A stretch of DNA of 64,000 nucleotides, from the NCBI RefSeq assembly GCF_004519305.1, contig NZ_SOZA01000006.1, forward strand, positions 1 through 64,000, given 5' to 3'. The stretch comes from Pseudomonas sp. RIT623 (GTDB taxonomy: Bacteria > Pseudomonadota > Gammaproteobacteria > Pseudomonadales > Pseudomonadaceae). The notes under the pieces are model-generated. The model was not told where the DNA came from and ran no database searches. It saw nothing but the letters and a program-made list of their open reading frames with translations. This document shows positions 44,801-50,950 of the stretch, piece after piece; position 1 is the stretch's first letter; each line of letters begins with the position of its first letter. Position numbers and translations under genes: made by a program.

Positions 44801-45946
44801 GTCGCCCAGGCGCAGGGGAACTCGGCGGCGGCGGGTGCGGCAGGTGCGGCAGGCGGTGAGCTGACTGCCCGATTGATCACCCAGCAACTGTACGGCACCA
44901 GTGATACCAGTGCCCTGAGTGAAGAGCAAAAGCAGACAATAGCCGCGCTATCGACCTTGGCGGCTGGTTTCGCAGGCGGTGTTGCGAGCGGTAATGGCAC
45001 GGATGCTATTGCGGGTGCTGGGGCGGGTAAGAATGCGGTGGAGAACAACCACTTAGGAACCGGCGTCAACATTTTTGGCCACCAGCTGGGCCAGAATCAA
45101 ATAGCCGAGTTCAGTCAGGAACTTAAAGCTTCCTGTGGCGATGCAGGTGGCTCGCAAGATTGCCTGAAGACATATGACAAGTGGAAAGAAACCTCCTATC
45201 GGCAAGGTGGCCTGGATACGAAAGAGGCGCAAGCGGGCTGGGAGGAGTTCGTACAGGCAGTTTACACAGACAAAGTGTTACCCCTGTGTAAAGGCAACGC
45301 TGCTTGCGAGCGGAATGTCGCTACTCATATGGCTGTCACAACGATCACCTATGCGGGCGACAGCGCAGGCATAGGGCAAGCGGTGGGTGAGGCCACCCGA
45401 GCCGTCAACCTAGCCAATGGGAACTGGGTTCGTACGGGATTGCAAGTCGTAGAGGATGCAGGTTTACTAGCTACGCTTGGCAGCATGGCGGGGGTGTTCT
45501 CAAAAGCAGGTAGTGTCGGAGCAAAAGGGGGAGGGGCTGCCGGAAAGTTAGAGACTCCCAAAATCACGATGAACCGCCAGAACGGCTCAGCATTTGAGAA
45601 ACAAGTAGTTGATGCGTTCAGTCATGTGGGGGGTACGAAAAATACAACTCTGGTAACTGTTCAACTCCCTAATGGAAAGCAGGTAACAACAATCCCAGAT
45701 ATGTGGGGTAGAAATACTGGTGGGTTGCTCGAAGTCAAAAATGTTAAAAATCTATCTATGTCTGACCAGTTGCGCGCACAGTTGCAGTTAGCCGAAATGA
45801 CTGGGCAGCCATTTAATTTGGTTGTAAGTCCACGGACACAGAGTATTTCTGCACCGCTAAAGGCAAGGATAGATGCAGTTACAAGTAAGGTTGGTGGAGG
45901 TATATACAGATATGATCCTTCTACTAAATTGCTGTCAGATTTCTAA
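32828..45946 (+). CDS. cdiA: CdiA, contact-dependent inhibition exoprotein with a PD-(D/E)XK nuclease tip
   Basis: The 4,372-residue protein has an extended signal peptide (RDTFWGLSKRGLAFMLANMM, cleavage near VAMA), a TPS secretion domain with NPYG at 156-159 and CNGCGFINTPR just after, a very long filament of about 20-25-residue repeats (SLDNRxGxL pattern, roughly residues 300-2450), a second repeat region (AGRDVSLTA-type, roughly 2950-3700), a pretoxin region with VENN at 4071-4074, and a 298-residue C-terminal tip. The tip has a Cys-containing entry domain (CGDAGGSQDC, CKGNAAC) and a nuclease domain (AFEKQVVDAF; Asp4291, Glu4302 and Lys4304) resembling Tox-REase-7. DNA from about 44510 on is clearly AT-richer, as in swapped tips. 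The start could also be the ATG three codons earlier. Confidence 0.93.
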   Translation: MDVRQFAFLLRQPSAALQTRDTFWGLSKRGLAFMLANMMFWQPLVAMADGIAVNGSATSLGQAGNGVPIVNIAAPSGAGLSHNTFSDYNVGQQGVILNNATNRTQSTQLGGIILGNSNLGGRSASVILNEVNGANPSQLKGYTEVAGQAAHVIVANPYGVTCNGCGFINTPRATLTTGKPVVENGQLQRYQVEQGSVAIEGVGLNASNVDQFEIITRSAKINAQIQARQLAVVAGANDVDARTLKASARAANPADAPQLAIDSSALGGMYAGAITLVGTEAGVGVKLDGKLIASGGDIQLDANGQLRMAQVTADQGSVAINAGQLETQGAVYAGRELKVKTQGDLDNRNNLVAGQRIDLDSGGRLTNHAIIEAGVNADNSRNASGDVRLNAQHIDNRGQSVVASRDLSASAAQTLSNQGGTLSGQRQLSASAETLDNHDKGRLLSSGQANLQAGRLLNGQGGLIKADQAIEARAGHLDNNAGEVLSQGSLSAQVETLDNLAGTLNAGQHLSLTASAAVDNRGGQLTSVQTLALKAGQVNNSAAGRIASNQALSANVRGLDQHDGGRLTSLGELRLDLDKGHLNNRGGLINAPRLILNNLDSVDNHQGEISSAEAFALVARNLDNSLGKLLGNQGLSVRLDEALNNVGGLVSASGVSVHAASLGNHDGIVTSRADLALTLAGASDNQDGEISSAGSTTLTGASLDNRNGQVSGDGALNLALGGALDNRDGLLGSAGKIDLEAASLDNREAGKLVGDAALNARIEGLLDNQQGEIIVKGAIDLRAASLDNRAGKLRADQQAVLNVDQLDNRQQGLLNSLAALTYNGTRLDNRGGLLIAAGPVRLQGASLDNSGGRISSQRALVAQVTEVTNHKGVMAADGDLSVSGTRLDNGNSGKLGSKQALKLEVAEVDNRGGELSSQTGLTVKGAKLDNSDSGKLLAGGDLELKVGELLNRNQGLLSGKATVKIVGQRLDNGQGRLVARQALDIRLDAGLDNLLGVISADGRLSASVGRLDNSTGKLSSVDALAVTSQGALLNRNGSIIGDASLTLASQTLDNSEAGLLSGQGAVKVDTGTFDNGAGARLVSGDRLDLTTGQLNNGQGSRIASEKALVASVSGLAQDGGELFSKSALTLDLNQGRLRNHKGLINAPLLVLKQLAEVDNQSGEISSAQAFTLAARSLDNSHGKLIGQQSLTLRIEQVLNNLDGLVSANGLDLRSHSLDNSQGLISSRGTQNLVIDSVLNNQDGTLIADQRLDLQAGTLTNQQGLVSGKRALQAKVGNLDNQAGQLLAGEDLQLSGEVLDNRQGGQVAATQSLGLQVAKVDNRGGELSGKVDVTLVGARLDNSDAGKVLAEGQLQLTVAELINRSKGLLSGKAGLTLSGASLDNTGGLLRSQQALAASLSGKLDNRDGQIDAEGTLGLASASLDNRAGGISSGGALSLEQTGEILNQGGELLTDGTLLLKGGHLDNSDQGIISAKGAATVTTSSLDNSRKGRLDSAASLTLVSGQLTNRDAGRLGSNGAVSVSVSGLDQQGGQLFSHSALTLDLNHGLLDNRRGLINAPLLVLKQLDGVDNQGGEISSAQAFTLAARSLDNNAGKLLGNQALTLRIDQALNNIKGLVAAASVDAQAASLDNRGGTLASRGDLRLQLADGLNNGQQGLISAVDKLAISSRSLDNQGGALLGSAIAIDLGSATGDLNNDGGLIKTEGVLTLTHLRDLSNQGGELSTQQGLVLEARNLDNSAGKLISSAQLTLNAQRLLNQAGLVSGWQGLNVTVDSLDNRNLGTLSSRSGALQAQVGGDLLNSGGGALVSQQALTVKAVNLDNSAKGILSSGANQHLDITGRLDNGQGGLIDSGAALTLKAVTLGNVAGAINAQQALTLNATTLDNSGGTLVGNGAVSLDLLGALTNTQGKLASAGPLRIERATQVGNQGGQIVSQGLLSLLAGSLDNRNRGTLASSQALTLSVAGAVQNDADGLIYSQGGDLEVHAASLSNAKGTLQGQGALQLVTGDIDNQGGRILADSGNLDVSAGQLDNRGGVLASLKGGVSADLRGVLRNGYDLNNNRQGGVTQGQFLTLKALGGIDNYGGRISAQGGDAKITTADFDNRNGGLYAKGLVQVSGGNFDNSGDNHGQIGGQRIDLDLSGALNNRSGIIESDSTLAIKAASLDNQAGQLRALGNSGATRLQIGGQFDNRNGTLETANTDLSLGVGSFLNGGGSLLHVGNGTFDIATAHVTGAGGSIVTRGGLTLNAGSWRNSNVIQAGRLTVNVGDFSQTASGQLLASQALVGSGGNWSNDGLIASDGSLSLNLGGTYTGSGRLSSRGDLGLGAGQLNLGGTGSIAGGGATSVSVAGQLNNAGRLTSAAGLSLGAGAVNNTGTLGAAQNMTLTTGALVNDHGLLFSGADMGLRVDSLNNSYADVYSLGSLTIDRDGQGSLASRIVNSSGSLQSDGSMSLAASTIENVRAVLKTDNKGVYTARIGEVACIEGYNAGDCGGKRNHVWEIVQRDKFDVTEASAASNITTGANLTIRGGDLLNSSSTIAAAGSLVASVNNLTNSGVETGETETTRIFRSARTKNAGGWYSVANSVTSKYWYESAGYNPNDLGGLQGALAGFIGMTEAELVSLGSSRKLAGGDQSYAGVMQAGGAVSITAGNNISNSVVRPGYDYIGSGARTDTSAPGTAFSTRINLNQQLPPDLAQQQVNPLALPGFSLPSGQHGLFRLSSDAGSVPANSGPQTWTLGGASLSAVQRQQPLPLAQARDINLADAAQAAARRTELSTANRVPVGSIGEASALDTALPGSGNGPLLPGRSSVDDAISQASTLAGQAPAPISIDRVQGLPDSSVRSNPHKYLIETNPVLTDLKQFMSSDYLLGKLGYDPDLSAKRLGDGFYEQKLVQQAVVARTGQRFIGGQDTDEKLFKYLMDNAIQSKQQLNLAVGVSLTAEQVAALTHDIVWLESAEVNGEQVLVPVLYLAHSNDRLAPNGALIAGSDVNLIAGQNLDNVGTLRASNNLSAQAGNNLVNSGLVQAGNRLDLLAGNNLVNQAGGIIAGRDVSLTATQDVINERTLTSHQSSNGSYAQRRDFVDNAARVEAANNLAINAGRDLVNRGGVLESGADTSLKAGRDVRLTAVEQVVSNDQGVRSNGLSVTQNGASLKTGRDLAVSAGRDITAVASAIEAKRDVAMTATGDLSLVSAANEQHSASKTRKVTSQEDHVQQVASTVLAGGNVTLKAGDDLSLSASRVTAGNEAYLYAGGDVNLVAEENSDYSYYRKTKTSRSGLSSSQKTRIDSSNAVTQEGSSVSGDTVAIRAGQDIGVSASSIVSTHDTRLVAGGNVQIESATQTFEQSQSTSKKKSGLLSSGGIGFTLGSTSLENTSTSKTESGKASTVGSVLGSVSIEAGKDLGIKGSEVIAGKDITLVGQNVEIVAAEHHNTSEQTSKSKSSGLTLALSGTVGSAVDAAYQTTKQATQEEDSRLSALQGIKAGLTGIQAWQAAQENGGMTSENAGQFVGVSISLGGQKSSSRQTQEQTVSQGSSLTSGNDLTIVAKGNQADATGGDIHVQGSKLKAGNDLSLEAERDILLEAAANTQKLDGKNSSSGGAIGASIGVGPNGGGLSIFANANKGSGKEKGNGTTWSETTLDAGHQASLLSGRDTTLKGAQVNGDKVVADVGRDLTLQSLQDTDDYKSKQSNVSGGASVTIIGAGGASGNLSVSQSKLDSTYKSVQEQTGLFAGKGGYQVEVGKHTQLDGSVIASTAEADKNRLSTGTLGWSDIKNKAEFKSEMASASISGGNSGSSGFTSNMPTGTLIAFNHSGSASGTTSSAVSDGTLQIRDPDQQKQDVATLSRDVEHANDSISPIFDKEKEQRRLQQVQLIADIGNQVSDIVRTQGQLKAKEEGRAELKARGVEEPGKDASQEAVQEYQRKLAGTDAYQRIMGKYGTGSDYQKATQAVTAALQGLAGGNIGGALAGASAPYLAGVIKRVAGDNETARIMAHAVLGAVVAQAQGNSAAAGAAGAAGGELTARLITQQLYGTSDTSALSEEQKQTIAALSTLAAGFAGGVASGNGTDAIAGAGAGKNAVENNHLGTGVNIFGHQLGQNQIAEFSQELKASCGDAGGSQDCLKTYDKWKETSYRQGGLDTKEAQAGWEEFVQAVYTDKVLPLCKGNAACERNVATHMAVTTITYAGDSAGIGQAVGEATRAVNLANGNWVRTGLQVVEDAGLLATLGSMAGVFSKAGSVGAKGGGAAGKLETPKITMNRQNGSAFEKQVVDAFSHVGGTKNTTLVTVQLPNGKQVTTIPDMWGRNTGGLLEVKNVKNLSMSDQLRAQLQLAEMTGQPFNLVVSPRTQSISAPLKARIDAVTSKVGGGIYRYDPSTKLLSDF
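35550..38015 (+). repeat. Two-copy 1,233-base tandem duplication inside cdiA
   Basis: Two pairs of landmarks inside the filament lie exactly 1,233 bases (411 codons) apart: VDNRGGELS at 35549 and 36782, and VSG with the following block at 36161 and 37394. The blocks LINAPLLVLKQL, EISSAQAFTLAARSLDN and GKL recur in the same order. A third, more distant relative of the block lies at about 34500. The outer limits given are approximate because divergence grows toward the ends. Confidence 0.6.
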
Positions 45947-45961
45947 TTTATTTGGTGGGTT

Positions 45962-46696
45962 ATGCTGCGCATCTCTGTAATAACAAATTTTGATACTACA
46001 AATTGGATTGTTGGGAGTCAGGTTCTTTCGGCATTTTCAGAACGGGATTCAAAGCTTATTCCGGAAAGCTTATTTCAATGGGAAAGTCGCATTGCTGACT
46101 TTGAAAATGTTCCTGCTTGTGAGGCACATTGGGCTCAAATGGCGACAATGCAGGTTCAGGGTTCAAAAATGGAGTTTCCTATAGGGCTCCGCTGGAAGAG
46201 AAAAAAGGTAGCAAAGTATGATGCGGAGATTAGTCATACTCATAGGAATGTGAAGGGCGAGCAAATAGATGGCTCACTTATTGTGCAAGCACAATTTAAT
46301 AGTAAAATCGATTGGTTCAGTGTTTTTCGAGAGACATGCTTAGCTATGAGAGCAAGCTATGCTCTGATGCATGTTTTTCATGAAAGTGAAGCCGTTAATG
46401 TAAGGCCTGGGACTTCGGAGAGCTATTTTCTTTCTGGTGTTCTACATCGTGGCACGATACCGAATATTGGCTGGGCAGTATTTTATGGTGAAGAATTCGC
46501 TGGGTCAGTTGACGTTGATCGAATTGCAGGTGCAGGATTTCCTATTGAAAAAATAGGCAGCGGTTACTTGGTAAGAGTTACAGAAAATATTCAAGATGTT
46601 GTGAACGATTTCCCTCTTTTTTCTAGGCGTCGTGCTGAGCTCAAAGCTTTGTTTCGGGAGGGTTTTTTTCTCATCCAAGACGAGCCCCTAATCTGA
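45962..46696 (+). CDS. cdiI: Candidate CdiI immunity protein
   Basis: Immunity genes follow cdiA directly and protect sibling cells by binding the toxin tip. This 244-residue protein starts 15 bases after the cdiA stop in AT-rich DNA of the same composition as the tip. I do not recognise the family with certainty. The layout, an N-terminal half with SLFQWESRIADFENVP and SLIVQAQFNSKIDWFSVF, and a C-terminal half with GVLHRGTIPNIGWAVFYGEEF and VRVTENIQDV, looks like one of the large Imm families. It has no signal or membrane helix, so it is cytoplasmic. The role is inferred from position. Confidence 0.75.
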   Translation: MLRISVITNFDTTNWIVGSQVLSAFSERDSKLIPESLFQWESRIADFENVPACEAHWAQMATMQVQGSKMEFPIGLRWKRKKVAKYDAEISHTHRNVKGEQIDGSLIVQAQFNSKIDWFSVFRETCLAMRASYALMHVFHESEAVNVRPGTSESYFLSGVLHRGTIPNIGWAVFYGEEFAGSVDVDRIAGAGFPIEKIGSGYLVRVTENIQDVVNDFPLFSRRRAELKALFREGFFLIQDEPLI

Positions 46697-46715
46697 GTGC
46701 TTATTTATCTGATCT

Positions 46716-47137
46716 CTTGGAGCAAAAGGCGCAGGGGTTGTAATTGAAGTTCCGCAGATTACCCTCAATCGCCAAAATTGCACTGCGTTTGAGCGACAAG
46801 TCGTGGATGCATTCGACCATGTGGGTGGGGTGAAAAATACAACTCCCGTAACTGTTTAGCTTCCTAATGGTGCGCAAGTAACAACGATTCCTGACTTGTG
46901 GGGAAAAACGTAGGAGGTCTGTTAGAGGTTAAAAATGTCCAGAACCTTTCAATGTCTAGCCAGTTGCGGGCGCAGGTTAAAGTTGCAAGCGACACTGGTC
47001 AGCCTTTGAATCTTGTTGTGAGTCCTAGAACAAGCAATGTCTCTGGGGAACTCATACGTCAGGTGAGAAGTGCTGGTGGTGATGTTTTTAGATGTGATCC
47101 GCCACGGGCGACTTGGCGAGGTTTTGATAATATATGA
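46716..47137 (+). pseudogene. Degenerate orphan cdiA tip, close relative of the active toxin domain
   Basis: The translation parallels the active tip: GAKGAGV, PQITLNRQNCTAFERQVVDA, TIPDLWG, then LLEVKNVQNLSMSSQLRAQV and LNLVVSPRTSNVSGELI. Two lesions are visible. The codon that is CAG in cdiA (TVQLPNG) is TAG here (46857-46859). One A is missing from the A tract after the Trp codon (five A where six are needed, about 46904-46908), which shifts the frame and turns ACGTAG into a stop. The similarity starts abruptly at GGAGCAAAAGG, matching cdiA near 45518, as expected for a recombined orphan module. No immunity gene follows directly. Confidence 0.8.
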
Positions 47138-47443
47138 AGTCAGGGATATCGAGTGAGTGGCAAGGAAATATCCTTCGGTAGATCCTGTGGTACGGGGCGT
47201 TGTAGGCCGGATATTGTGGCTGAAGCGCCTGATGGAACGATTAGGATAATTGAGGTTAAGACGGGTAACGCTGATCTAAGTATCTGGTAGTCTGAAATTT
47301 CCCCGCAGATTCGTGATGGCAGCTCAATTCCTAGAGGGCAGGTGGCTGAACGTTTCGGTCTTATTCCAGGCAAGCCACTCAGAGAGCAAGGCTATCCCAA
47401 TGGAATTCCGGTTGAGATCATGAATTTTCCAGGTGCTAAGTAG
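47138..47443 (+). pseudogene. Second degenerate orphan cdiA tip, different PD-(D/E)XK-like nuclease
   Basis: One frame translates as YRVSGKEISFGRSCGTGRCR, PDIVAEAPDGTIRIIEVKTG and then SEISPQIRDGSSIPRGQVAE, RFGLIPGKPLREQGYPNGIP, ending GAK before TAG. The PDIV-x(n)-IEVK spacing fits a PD-(D/E)XK nuclease. A TAG (47288-47290) interrupts it within an ADLSIW-stop-SEI stretch, where CAG (Gln) is the likely ancestor. It begins right after the stop of the first orphan tip and has no ribosome site. It is unlike the active toxin, so it comes from a different past cdiA tip. Confidence 0.7.
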
Positions 47444-47994
47444 TGAAGGAAATAGAGATATTGCCAGCTCTAGAGGGGCTTGGCTGGAGATGCGGCAAAG
47501 ATGAGGTTGGGGATTGTTTTTGCCTAATGGACGTTGGCGATGTCCAGGTTCAGATTATTCCGGCTATAGGGAAGCGCTCTGATCATTTTAGGGTTTCATT
47601 AATGCCATCTGTTTCTACAAGGAGTTTTACGGCGGCAGCTGCATTCGTTTTGGGTGAGGCCCGTGATTATGTACCGATCATTGTGAGTAATGACGTGCCG
47701 GAGAAAATAGTCGATTTCTCGCTGGATGATGTCGTTAGACTTTCTCGAAGTGCTATATCTTGGGCGTCTGCTCAAGATATAGAAAAAGGCTTGGCAGCTT
47801 ATAGAGCTTTGCCAACAAATTCGAAGGGCGCTATGCCGTTGCGGCACTTGGCCGCGTTGGCGATAGCTGGAGACGTTAGCTGTCTTGCACACTATCAGTT
47901 CAGCTTCGAGCAGGGTGACAGATTAGGGTTTGTTCCGTATATCACCCAAGACATGATAGCGCGCGCTCTCTTGATTGCGCGAGATGTGCGTTGA
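47443..47994 (+). CDS. Intact candidate immunity protein for the second orphan tip
   Basis: The 183-residue protein begins at a GTG that overlaps the TAG stop of the preceding toxin fragment by one base, the coupling expected of a toxin-immunity pair. It has no signal peptide, and reads as soluble alpha/beta (EIEILPALEGLGWRCGKDEV, then HFRVSLMPSVSTRSFTAAAA, EKIVDFSLDDVVRLSRSAIS). The family is unknown to me. DNA composition is as AT-rich as the rest of the island's tail. The reading frame is complete even though its toxin is broken, consistent with selection for continued protection. Confidence 0.65.
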   Translation: MKEIEILPALEGLGWRCGKDEVGDCFCLMDVGDVQVQIIPAIGKRSDHFRVSLMPSVSTRSFTAAAAFVLGEARDYVPIIVSNDVPEKIVDFSLDDVVRLSRSAISWASAQDIEKGLAAYRALPTNSKGAMPLRHLAALAIAGDVSCLAHYQFSFEQGDRLGFVPYITQDMIARALLIARDVR

Positions 47995-48006
47995 CGCTAA
48001 TCACCC

Positions 48007-48029
48007 AACGCCGGCCCCGCGCCGGTGTT
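48007..48029. terminator. Terminator-like hairpin closing the inhibition island
   Basis: AACGCCGG and CCGGTGTT pair over eight positions (one G-T) around a seven-base loop, followed by GTTCTATTT. It lies a dozen bases after the last immunity gene and marks the return to GC-rich chromosomal DNA. The T run is short, so termination may be weak. Confidence 0.5.
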
Positions 48030-48176
48030 GTTCTATTTGCGCTCAGCGGCAGGCAGTAGCTGCCCATCCACATCGAGCATCCAGCCGGTTGCACAGAGCC
48101 GTTTCGCATGCTTAGCATGCGCCCCCTCCGCCCACGGCCATGCGGGATCAATGGCCGGTTCAAGGACCATGGACGT

Positions 48177-48551
48177 ATGCTGGCGCTGTTTTCCCGTTTG
48201 CTGCTTCACGCGCTCGCCTGCGTGGCGTTTCCCTATCTGCTCGCGCTGGGCTTCGACCTGTATCGCCAGCATGTCGGCCCACCACTGGCTCGTGGTGTCG
48301 GCGTGGGCCTGGCCACGATGCTGGTGTTCTACACCTTCGTGTTCTGCAACCTGCTGATGGTGGTGATCCCCCGCCTGCTGATCCGTTGGGCGTTGACGGG
48401 CCTGCTGGCGCTGCTGGTGCTGTTCTACTTCAACCCCCATCACCCCGTGCGCGCCCTGGGCTTTGCCGCAGTCTGCGTGGCGCTGTGCGCAGCGGCGATC
48501 CTGCTGACCGGGCCGCTGACGGCCTGGTTGCGGGCGACCCTCAAACGCTGA
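48177..48551 (+). CDS. Small inner-membrane protein of unknown function
   Basis: The 124-residue protein consists mostly of four hydrophobic helices (LLLHALACVAFPYLLALGF, VGVGLATMLVFYTFVFCNLL, LLIRWALTGLLALLVLFYF, GFAAVCVALCAAAILLTG) and a basic tail (RATLKR). I do not recognise the family. The ATG at 48177 is preceded by AAGGA at ten bases; a longer reading would start in the non-coding gap. It stands alone between the inhibition island and the receptor gene. Confidence 0.65.
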   Translation: MLALFSRLLLHALACVAFPYLLALGFDLYRQHVGPPLARGVGVGLATMLVFYTFVFCNLLMVVIPRLLIRWALTGLLALLVLFYFNPHHPVRALGFAAVCVALCAAAILLTGPLTAWLRATLKR

Positions 48552-48579
48552 AGACGGGCAGGACGCAACCTGTAAATTT

Positions 48580-48640
48580 CGTAAATAAGATTTAAATGCA
48601 TATGAGAATATCTATATTTACCATCCCTGACGGTTCCCCA
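48580..48640 (+). promoter_or_regulatory. AT-rich promoter with a weak Fur-like element before the receptor gene
   Basis: The stretch AAATGCATATGAGAATATCT lies about 110 bases upstream of the receptor start and contains the Fur-box half ATGAGAAT, but overall agreement with the 15-base Fur core is only about nine positions. Iron control is expected for the receptor family; this sequence is the best candidate in the gap. Confidence 0.35.
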
Positions 48641-48722
48641 GGCCCTGCCTGAGCGACCGGTGGGCGAGGGGCCCGCCGGTTCGGAGCCCTGCCATACGCC
48701 CACGCTTTCAGGAGATGTACCG

Positions 48723-50933
48723 ATGCAACCGAGCACCTCACCTCGCCGTCTGGCCCTGGCGCTGATGACCCTGGCTTCACCGACCCTGGCCCTGGCGGCC
48801 GTGGAGGTCGAGGACAAGCGCGGTGGCGCGCTGGTGATCGAGGACACCTTGGTCACCGCCGAACGCGAGGCGCGCCAGGCGCTGGGTTCGTCGATCATCA
48901 CCGCCGAGGACATCCAGCGCCGGCCGCCGGCCAACGACCTCTCCGACATCATCCGCCGCGAGCCTGGGGTCAACCTCACCGGCAACAGCGCCAGCGGCGC
49001 GCGGGGCAACAACCGGCAGATCGACCTGCGCGGCATGGGCCCGGAAAACACCCTGATCCTCATCGACGGCAAGCCTTCGAGCGCACGCAATGCCGTGCGC
49101 TACGGCTGGAACGGCGACCGCGATACCCGCGGTGAAACCAACTGGGTGCCGGCCGAGGCGGTCGAGCGCATCGAGATCCTGCGTGGTCCGGCGGCGGCGC
49201 GCTACGGCTCCGGCGCCATGGGCGGGGTGGTCAATATCATCACCAAGCGCCCCACCGAGGAGCTCAAGGGCAGCCTCAACCTGTACACGCAAATGCCCGA
49301 GGACAGCGCCGAAGGTGCCAGCCGCCGGGCCAACTTCAACCTCGGCGGTGGGCTGACCGACAACCTCGGGTTCCGTGTCTATGGCGGCCTGGCCAAGACC
49401 GACGCCGACGACCTGGACATCAACTCCAAGCACGCCAACAGTGCCTTGGTCGCTGGCCGTGAAGGGGTGCGCAACAAGGACATCAACGGCCTTTTGAGCT
49501 GGAAGCTCAACGACGAGCATCGCCTCGAGGCCAGCGCCGGCTACAGCCGCCAGGGCAATATCTACGCGGGCGACACCATGAACAGCAACGGCGGCGGCAA
49601 TCCCGAGCTGATCTCCAGCCTGTACGGCCACGAAACCAACGTGATGCAGCGCAACACCTACGACCTGACGCACCTGGGCGACTTCGCCTGGGGCACCAGC
49701 AAGACCGTGCTGGCCTATGAGTACGTGCGCAACTGGCGCCTCAACGAAGGCCTGGCCGGCGGCCCGGAGGGTTCGATCAACGGCAGCGGCGCGGCGCTGT
49801 CGCGGCTGCGCAACACGCGTCTGAGCAGCGAGGTCAACCTGCCGTTCGCCCTGGGCAGCACCGAGCATGTGTTGACGCTGGGCGGCGAGTACCTCTACGA
49901 AACCCTCAACGACCAGGGTTCGTTCCGCCCGCAGAGCTTCGACCCCAGTGGCACCGGCAACAATGCCATCATCGGTTTCAACCGCGCCGACAGCAAGATG
50001 ACTGCCCGCAGCCACGCGCTGTTCGTCGAGGACAACATCATCGTCGGCGACACCACCATCACCCCGGGCCTGCGCTTCGACCACCACGACACCTTCGGCG
50101 ACAACTTCAGCCCGAGCCTGAACCTGGCGCACCGGCTCACCGAGCAGTGGACGCTCAAGGGTGGCATCGCCCGCGCCTACAAGACGCCCAACCTGTACCA
50201 GGCCAACCCCAACTACCTGCTCTACAGCCGTGGCAATGGTTGCAGCGTGCAGCAGGCCAACTCGGGCGGCTGCTACCTGCAGGGCAACGCCGACCTCAAG
50301 CCGGAGATCAGCGTCAACAAGGAGATCGGCCTGGCCTATGACCAGGGTGACTGGCGTGCCAGCGCGACGTACTTTCGCAACGACTACCAGAACAAGATCA
50401 TCGGCGACACCGATGTGCTCTACACCATCAACAGCGGTCGCCGCGTGACCCAATGGGAAAACGCCGGCAAGGCGCGGGTGGAGGGGATCGAGGGCAACCT
50501 GTTCGTCGAGCTGAGCCCGAGCCTGGACTGGAACACCAACCTGACCTGGATGCTCGACAACGACAACCGCGAAACCGGCGAGCCGTTGTCGGTGATCCCG
50601 CAGTACACGGTCAATACCAGCCTCGACTGGCAGGCCACCGACAAGCTGTCGTTGCAGGTGGCGGGCACCTGGTATGGCAAGCAGAAGTCGCCGACCTACA
50701 ACTACCGCACCCAGGAGAAGTACGACAGCCAGGCGCAGCAGGATGTCGAGGCATATGGGCTGGTGGACGTCAGCGCCGGCTACCGCTTCAACGCCACCTA
50801 CGATGTGCGCCTGGGGCTGAACAACGTGTTCGACAAGCAGATCCTGCGTGGCGGCAATGCCAGCAGCTCGGGGGCCAACACCTACAACCAGCCGGGCCGG
50901 GCGCTGTTCGCGGCGTTGAATATCTCGTTCTAA
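48723..50933 (+). CDS. FepA/PfeA-type TonB-dependent receptor for ferric catecholate siderophores
   Basis: The 736-residue outer-membrane receptor has a signal peptide (LALALMTLASPTLALAA), a TonB box region (IEDTLVTAER), a plug (DIIRREPGVNLTG, ARGNNRQIDLRGMGPENTLI, IDGKP, ERIEILRGPAAARYGSGAMG, GVVNIITKRP) and a barrel ending FAALNISF with a terminal Phe. The plug closely resembles FepA and PfeA, the ferric enterobactin receptors. CAGGAG precedes the ATG. No PfeRS-type two-component system is adjacent. It converges on the minus-strand biosynthetic operon, so it may or may not import that operon's product. Confidence 0.9.
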   Translation: MQPSTSPRRLALALMTLASPTLALAAVEVEDKRGGALVIEDTLVTAEREARQALGSSIITAEDIQRRPPANDLSDIIRREPGVNLTGNSASGARGNNRQIDLRGMGPENTLILIDGKPSSARNAVRYGWNGDRDTRGETNWVPAEAVERIEILRGPAAARYGSGAMGGVVNIITKRPTEELKGSLNLYTQMPEDSAEGASRRANFNLGGGLTDNLGFRVYGGLAKTDADDLDINSKHANSALVAGREGVRNKDINGLLSWKLNDEHRLEASAGYSRQGNIYAGDTMNSNGGGNPELISSLYGHETNVMQRNTYDLTHLGDFAWGTSKTVLAYEYVRNWRLNEGLAGGPEGSINGSGAALSRLRNTRLSSEVNLPFALGSTEHVLTLGGEYLYETLNDQGSFRPQSFDPSGTGNNAIIGFNRADSKMTARSHALFVEDNIIVGDTTITPGLRFDHHDTFGDNFSPSLNLAHRLTEQWTLKGGIARAYKTPNLYQANPNYLLYSRGNGCSVQQANSGGCYLQGNADLKPEISVNKEIGLAYDQGDWRASATYFRNDYQNKIIGDTDVLYTINSGRRVTQWENAGKARVEGIEGNLFVELSPSLDWNTNLTWMLDNDNRETGEPLSVIPQYTVNTSLDWQATDKLSLQVAGTWYGKQKSPTYNYRTQEKYDSQAQQDVEAYGLVDVSAGYRFNATYDVRLGLNNVFDKQILRGGNASSSGANTYNQPGRALFAALNISF

Positions 50934-50950
50934 GGCCGGCGCGCCCCAGT

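Noticed and set aside
45962..46696. Possibility that the gene after cdiA is a second toxin
   Set aside because: It lacks nuclease or VENN-type features, has its own start after the cdiA stop, and sits where immunity genes always lie; a non-immunity role cannot be excluded.
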